This document shows positions 58,387 through 64,000 of a stretch of DNA of 64,000 bases, one piece after another. Position numbers and translations under genes: made by a program. How positions within the stretch are numbered: position 1 is the stretch's first letter; each line of letters begins with the position of its first letter. The stretch comes from Rhynchospora pubera. Taxonomy: Eukaryota; Streptophyta; Magnoliopsida; Poales; Cyperaceae. The stretch is from positions 271,021,229-271,085,228 of the forward strand of contig CM051459.1 of NCBI GenBank assembly GCA_028095005.1. The letters run 5' to 3'. Below the pieces are notes generated by a model. It saw nothing but the letters and a program-made list of their open reading frames with translations. It was not told where the DNA came from and ran no database searches.

Positions 58387-59764
58387 AATATATATTTTTT
58401 AACTTTTTTGTCCATTAATATCTCCATTATCTTATTCTCTATCATTTTCTATTTGTTTGTTTGCCTGTTCCTTTTACACATGTTCAATTTAATTGTTCGT
58501 TTTGCCATTATTATTTTTTTCTGTTTTTTTAAATTTCTTCAAATTAATCGTTCATATTTTTTTTCAATAATTTTTTAAATTTTTCGTAATAAGTCCTGCT
58601 CCTACTTCTAAGTAATTATATTATCATGTATATTAACAAAATAACGTATTTTTCGACCTCTTCATTAGTTATCTGTATCGCATATATCGAACGAAGCTCG
58701 ATTTTCTCACCTAGTAAAATATAATCTTGGTGCTATTGTATCTTATGAGAATGTCTTGATACAGTTGCTCTTATGTGGCAGCATACTGACACAATTATGT
58801 GCCAGTACATATCAAAATTCAACAACTAGACCTCCGAGACCCTATGAATGGTGTTTGCTCACGAACGGGGCTAGTTTGCGCGAACCAAATGCGGAACAAA
58901 AATTCATGAACAGTTAACAAGTTTGTTCTTTGTTCCAAATAGGCCTTGTTCCGAATTAGTGAATTATAAATTGTGACGTGTTTGGTGTGTTCACACGGTA
59001 CAGAGTCGTGTTACCACGACACGGCACGCCACATGTATGGATTTAACACGACACAGAGTGTTGGTGTGGCGTGTTAAAACTGTGTCATGTTAGCATTTTC
59101 AGTAAAATGACAAGGTTTAACACGACACAACACTGTTCTATATATTTCTTTTTTAAATTTTAAAATTCAAAATTAAATAAATAGTATATAAATATTAATG
59201 CATTATAAAAAACTAAGGTTGATTTGAAATTTCACATGTTTTTTATAATTTTTAAATTTAAAATTTTAACATAGCACAAAAATATCAATACATACGAATT
59301 AATGGTGATGGATTATTTGAAATTTCAAGAAAAAAATATCATAAAAATATATAATTTGTCAACCAAGATATTACCAATTAACATCATCTGATTTCTATTA
59401 TTTTTTAATAATATATTTTATCATAAAATATAAAAAAGAACAATTCTCATGTAGAAAATGATTCTCAAAATTTTAACTTGATTTTTTTTAGATTTTTTTT
59501 TCCAGTTTTTAAATAATTTTAATATTTTTTTTATAATTTCTATGAAAAAAGAATAATTGTTATAACAGTAGCTTAATTCTAAACCAATACTAATGAATAA
59601 ACATGATATGTTAGTCATTTAAGCATTCTGTCAAACACATAACAGTCATTCAAATATTAACATATACAAATCCATTTAACACATGAGGTAATAGCCTAAT
59701 CTAGCCGCCCAACTATTTACATAGCCGTAAGAGAAGTGTGGGCTACTGATTTCACACAAAATAA
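58387..59764. repeat. Left part of nested repeat block (CACGACAC-rich)
   Basis: AT-rich to about 58840. Then a GTTCCGAATTAGTGAATTA word near 58945 recurs as ATTCGAAATAGTGAATTACA near 62340. Then 58985-59130 is rich in TTAACACGACAC-type words that recur at 61715-61915. These paired flanks suggest one older element split by the solo LTR at 59765-61690. Confidence 0.45.
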
Positions 59765-61695
59765 TGTGCTAAAATGGTTAATAATCTCGGCCTTCTCTCA
59801 GGCATTTCAACAAACACGTGGTGTTCATGGTGAAACATGGTTAGACATAGCCATTAATGCGAGAAGAAGATGGTAAAACTTTGCAACTGCATAGTGTGAA
59901 CTTGTAGAAGCCGAAATCGGTTGTAAATAGCATGTGTAAATTATGGGAGTTTGGTAGATGAAAACCTTAGCTATAAATAGAGGTGCATGGTTCATCAAGT
60001 TCTCAAACCAAATCAAAATCACAAATAAACGAGTTCAGAGAGTTTGAGAGAGCGAGAAGGAGCTTGGGCAGGAGCGGGCTATAGCAGGAAGGGCGTACGG
60101 TGTCTCCCCGAAGAGTTCGTCGTTAAGGTAGGGGCCGTCCCGACCTTTGTTGTTTCATCCTCTTCCTTTTGAATTTCAATCCCATTTGATTAATTTGATC
60201 CAAAATAATATTAAGTAGTAACTTATAATCATTTAGAATAGATATAGTTATATATGTTTTACCATGAAAATGGAAAACAGTTTTTAAACTGTGAAAAACG
60301 CGGTTCTGTTGGGGAAGAAAGGTTGAACAGTGTATTTTTGTATAAATAAATATCATTCGGTCAAATATCACAAAAGACATGTAGTCCATTTGGTCGCCTC
60401 TGAGCCGCTGAGGTGTCGTTGCATGGGTTCTAGAGTTCGGATCCCAGTCCATGCAACACATTTTTCAGAAAATTCTGAAATTCCATTTTGATTCCATGCA
60501 ACTCTTTCATTTTAACTCCGATTTTAGTAAATTTTGATTCTTTGGAAAGCTGGTAAAAAGTTCTAGAACCTTATTATAACTTTATGAGTCAATATAAATA
60601 TAATATATGTCATTTTGATTTTAGAAATCAAAGGATATAATGATTTTATATTCAAAAAAATAATATTTCTTATTTTAAATATTCAACCTTGCTATTAGTA
60701 ATTTATTTTGAGTAAAACTTATACATTATAAAATTTTCAGAACTGATTACGATAATATTACTAGCATTTATGAATAATATGAGACTAGTATGTTCCATTT
60801 CATTAATTATTTAACGATTATATAACTAAGTACGTTATTTATTTAAAAACTTTATACTATTTTTGTATGATTACAAATTGGTGATATATGAAATTTATTA
60901 AGGTGAAAGTATGTTTTATGGGGAAGTCAATAGAATTGATGATTAAAATTTCACACGAGGAGAACTGATTATATTTAACCGGTACCTGGTTGGCGATTCC
61001 TTCGGGATTAGTAGTCCGTCAGACGTGGCGGAAGTCGGTTCCTTCAGGGTGTTAGAAGGAACGTATTTCCACTGTGGCAGGTGGAAATTCCACTCCATCG
61101 GTGTTGGGAGTGCGAAATGGTTCCTTACTGAAGTAGTCTGGATCCATTCCAAAGTGTGGCCAAAGTATGTTGATGACGTTGGTTCCCCAAAATAAAATAC
61201 TTTTTATGATGATTATTTTGATATATTCCAAAGAAAGTACACATTTTATTGTGTTGACAAGTAGTTGAATTTTGATGCATTTCATTAAGTTGATTTATTA
61301 AATTATATAATCTTTGAATTTATCTCCGATTGACTTCCAGAGGTTGGAAGTCGAGATTGTTCCTACTGAGTTGAAAATTATACTCACCCCTATTTTTAAT
61401 CCACAGAGACAGTGTCGGAGTAAGATTATTGCTAATAGCTGGAGCCGCTGCGTGGAGTTAATTTAGAAGTTATTTAATTTTTAATTATGAGTAGTTTAAG
61501 ATTATTTATTAGATATTATCAGGAAGTTTGTTATTTTAGTATGTTTTCCGCTGCGAGATTATAAACTCGTTTAGGGTCAGATGGACCTGATTTTGTATTT
61601 GAGACTTTATTATTTTAATGATGCTCAATTTATGATTGCTGTTAAGTTGTGTACATTCTGAGAAAAAAAAATGCTCTCTCGGGGTGTGACAATAA
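59760..61695 (+). mobile_element. Probable Ty3/gypsy-type solo LTR (59765-61690)
   Basis: Begins TGTGCTAAAATGG and ends in CTCGGGGTGTGAC(A), a typical gypsy LTR terminus. AATAA borders both sides (59760-59764 and 61691-61695), overlapping the final A. A TATA box CTATAAATAG at 59981-59990 is followed by a GC-richer leader-like segment (60030-60150). The downstream AT-rich body has no coding frame. At 1.9 kb it is in the range of Del/Tekay LTRs. No second LTR or internal domain is present. Confidence 0.5.
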
Positions 61696-62420
61696 TAAGC
61701 TTCTAATACGGTTTGAAACAGTTGACACAACTGTGACATGGCGTGTTAACACGATTACCAACTGTGTCATGTTAATTTCCGTTTTGTGTTGGTGTTTTTC
61801 TCCACTCAACACGACACGACACAACACAACACAATTGCAAATATAATTCGTGTCAATACAACACGACATGGTGCTAAACACACTGTGTTTGACACGACAT
61901 ACCACAACACGCTATGTATGGCAATTGGTGTGAACTAGAACAAGAACTAGAACAAGGTTTGTTCTAGTTCTAGTTCTAATTCTATGGTTTTGGTAGAATT
62001 AGAACTAGAAGGCGAACTAGGCCTTGTTCTAGTTCAGCCATTCTCGAAACCAGAAATCAGACACACGTCACACAACCCACGAACACGGTGAACAAGGCTG
62101 TTCACGGATAGCTTGTTTCTTGTTCGTTGTTTTTGTGTTTGGATGCAACAGAATGAGGACTGGTTCGAAATAAAAACTAGAAGTATGTTTGACAAATGAT
62201 GTGAACTTCTTGTTCTTAATTTCATAGTTTTGTGGAAACTAGAAACAAGCTTTTGTTTCTAATTCTTGTTATGTTTGAATTAGTAAGAACTAGAAACAAG
62301 TGTCTAGTTTTTTGTTTTTGAAGGTGCCAAACACAATTCGAAATAGTGAATTACAAATCGTTATGTTTGGAAAGGAGCCAAACTAGCTGGTTCGCCAACT
62401 AGCTACTTCGGCTATCAACA
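61696..62420. repeat. Right part of nested repeat block
   Basis: 61715-61915 contains CACGACACGACACAACACAA and related words mirroring 58985-59130. 61935-62330 repeats AACTAGAAC / GTTCTAGTTC many times in both orientations, giving strong local hairpin potential. Confidence 0.45.
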
Positions 62421-62487
62421 GGTAAAATAAGTAAAAAGCAAAAAGGTAAAGCAAAACAGAAAAAAACAACAGGTAAAATTAAAGCTA

Positions 62488-63072
62488 AAACTTCCTAAGC
62501 GCCATCCACTCAAGCAAAACTTCAGATATAAGGTCAAGAGGCAGCTTTTCCTGTCCTGAGAAGACTCTAGCGCATCTTTCTCTCCAAATAATGAAGTAAG
62601 TGATAGCAAAGACATCTTTGAAAGTGTTGGTAACAAGCTTGCTTGTCAGAATATCAGTGTGTAGAGCAGGAACAGCAGAGTGAGGAGAAGAAGATTGTAC
62701 CAGCGGCAAGCTGAGTAAACAATTTTTTACCGAAGCAAAGAAATCACAGCTGTTGAAAAGATGCAGAACTGTTTCAGAATCCACTTTACAGAGATAGCAT
62801 CTATTTGCCAAATTCCATCCCCTCTTTTGTAAATTGTCAATAGTTGCAATTTTGTTCTGAAACATTTGCCAAAGGAACACTCTAAACCTTGGAGGTATTC
62901 TTAATTTCCAGATATTAACAAGAAAAGAATCATGAGAGGGGTAGCACTTGATAAAGTTATAAACCGAAGAGGTGGAGAAATTTGTAATGGAACCAGGTAA
63001 TTTCCAGGTAAAAGAATCCACACCATCCGATTGAAGATTCAGCAGTAAAAAAGAAGTAAGATTGATAAGCAT
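62488..63072 (-). pseudogene. LINE reverse-transcriptase C-terminal fragment (zf-RVT)
   Basis: A roughly 195-codon frame carrying the reverse-transcriptase zinc-binding region typical of plant non-LTR elements: KLRIPPRFRVFLWQMFQNKI, then CYLCKVDSETVLHLFNSCDF, then TYFIIWRERCARVF. The RT core is absent upstream, so this is a 5'-truncated remnant, as common for LINEs, and opposite in strand to the ORF1-like block at 54751. There is no clear poly(A) tail. Confidence 0.85.
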
Positions 63073-63179
63073 ATCCAGTTGGTCTAATGCAGACGCTGAA
63101 GATTGGAGTAAGGGATGAAAAAGTGATAGAGGGTTTGCTAGAGCCAGAGAAACGCAGAAAACTGAAATATCTTTATCTA

Positions 63180-63325
63180 AAGGCTTGTAAAAAGTATAAA
63201 AATTTTGTTTCTAGAGGCTTCTAAACCTAATATTGTAAAAATATCTTTATCTAAAGGCTTGTAAACCTAATATTGTAATCTGGACTTCGTTTCTAGAGGC
63301 TTGTAAAAAGTATAAAAATTTTGAG
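63180..63325. repeat. Short interspersed tandem repeats
   Basis: Units AAGGCTTGTAAAAAGTATAA (63181-, 63298-), TTTCTAGAGGCTT and AACCTAATATTGTAA each occur two or three times within about 140 bases, a local rearranged duplication. Confidence 0.75.
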
Positions 63326-63472
63326 ATGGCAAAGGAGGGGATAACGAAGGTGCTGAGCATTGCTCGGCCAGATCAGCACGGTGGGGTCTACAATTTGGTT
63401 TTAGATTTGTATACATTGGGGTGCTGTTGGGATGAAGTTAAACGGATCAGACAACTGATAAATGAGCAGTAA
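63326..63472 (+). pseudogene. PPR protein C-terminal (E-motif-like) remnant
   Basis: A 48-codon frame, ATG to TAA. Its centre reads GGVYNLVLDLYTLGCCWDEV then KRIRQLINEQ, resembling the end of plant PPR proteins (G.Y.LLSN.Y...GRWDEV..VR.LM). No upstream PPR repeats are visible, so this is at best a relic. The similarity is short and could be chance. Confidence 0.3.
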
Positions 63473-64000
63473 GCGGCATCGATTGAAAGATCGAGTAAAT
63501 TGCTGGTGAAAAATATTTGTAGGAAGCTGCTTGCTACATGAGCCTCAGTTTATTGGTTGAGGTGAAAAGAAGTGGCATTGTAAAAAAGCCTCTCATTTTT
63601 GTTTTTTAATGTAGGATTTGGAATAGATATCTTCCTTTTCTAATTTTTCTTTTGGTCTGGAATTGGTTTGAATTGCATGTGCTAATGGATGGGAACAACT
63701 GAATTACCACAGAGCCAACAGAAGGCAGATTTGAAGAGTTGAGTGCTTTTGCATTCTTTTTGTTGCTTTCAATACTCGTTATGGGGGCTCCTGGCACACA
63801 GCTTTTAGATGCTACTTAGAACACAGTTTTTCAGAAGTTATGTTGAATGGTGGCCTGTGCCAAATGCAATATAGAAAATGAGAATCACAGAAAAGAGATC
63901 GGTATGGAGAGCAGAGTTCTCTCTTATGCTCTTCCAAGGATTGGTATGGAGAGCAGAAAAGAGGAGACAAAAAGACGCAGAACAGTGCTTTGACAATTGT
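63473..64000. other. Gene-less right end
   Basis: No further exon was recognised. A GGTATGGAGAGCAGA word occurs twice (about 63901 and 63943). Confidence 0.4.

Noticed and set aside
1..64000. CRISPR array, bacterial operon or organellar insertion
   Set aside because: No regular repeat-spacer pattern, no bacterial gene clusters and no stretch resembling plastid or mitochondrial genes were seen.

Overview
The window is a stretch of plant nuclear DNA, almost certainly from a eudicot. Seven protein-coding genes with GT-AG introns and plant-specific families (a chloroplast PSI assembly factor, an EAR-type ERF, a type II metacaspase) sit in AT-rich DNA dominated by plant transposons: Ty1/copia-like and Ty3/gypsy LTR elements, LINE pieces, tRNA-derived SINEs, MITEs, a MULE and a Helitron. 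No tRNA, rRNA or CRISPR gene was seen. An eighth gene, a phosphatidylglycerophosphate phosphatase, runs off the left edge.

Layout. 1-2.1 kb (-): PGPP1-like HAD phosphatase with an Au-like SINE in an intron. 2.3-4.4 kb: an inverted-repeat MITE, a pyrimidine tract and an AT-rich TGAACA array. 5.0-9.5 kb (-): RING1-type Polycomb E3 ligase, 11 exons. 10.4-13.6 kb: a small MITE, a 1.1-kb long-TIR Mutator-like element and a probable solo LTR full of short GCGTTGTGCAACGC palindromes. 14.9-17.0 kb (+): a protein with the C-terminal domain of FES1/CCCH-type proteins but no zinc finger. 19-24.75 kb: MITE, SINE, then a 4.7-kb Helitron that has captured exons of Derlin, polypyrimidine-tract-binding protein (PTB) and a DnaJ protein plus unidentified exons. 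25.4-25.9 kb (-): ERF repressor. 30.6-35.6 kb (-): a decayed Ty3/gypsy element with both LTRs and a 5-bp TSD. 36.4-37.3 kb (-): a two-exon plant protein of unknown function. 38.7-41.5 kb (-): Y3IP1. 43.2-45.2 kb (+): DNA-3-methyladenine glycosylase I-like gene. 46-50.7 kb: MITEs and a SINE. 51.2-53.4 kb (+): type II metacaspase. 53.7-64 kb: SINE, a decayed LINE-like gag ORF, a copia-type solo LTR, a nested block with a gypsy-type solo LTR, a LINE RT-tail fragment and a PPR remnant.

The host genes do not form one pathway, but several of them (ERF9, RING1A, Y3IP1 and TAG-like homologues) have Arabidopsis relatives that, from memory, lie close together at At5g44210-At5g44680. This suggests conserved microsynteny. 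The most unusual item is the Helitron with complete termini and captured exons from at least three unrelated genes. Second is a four-copy tRNA-derived SINE family, with target-site duplications that are clear for three copies and weak for one.

Exon coordinates were assigned by eye from splice signals, reading-frame phase and family knowledge. All host gene models close in frame.
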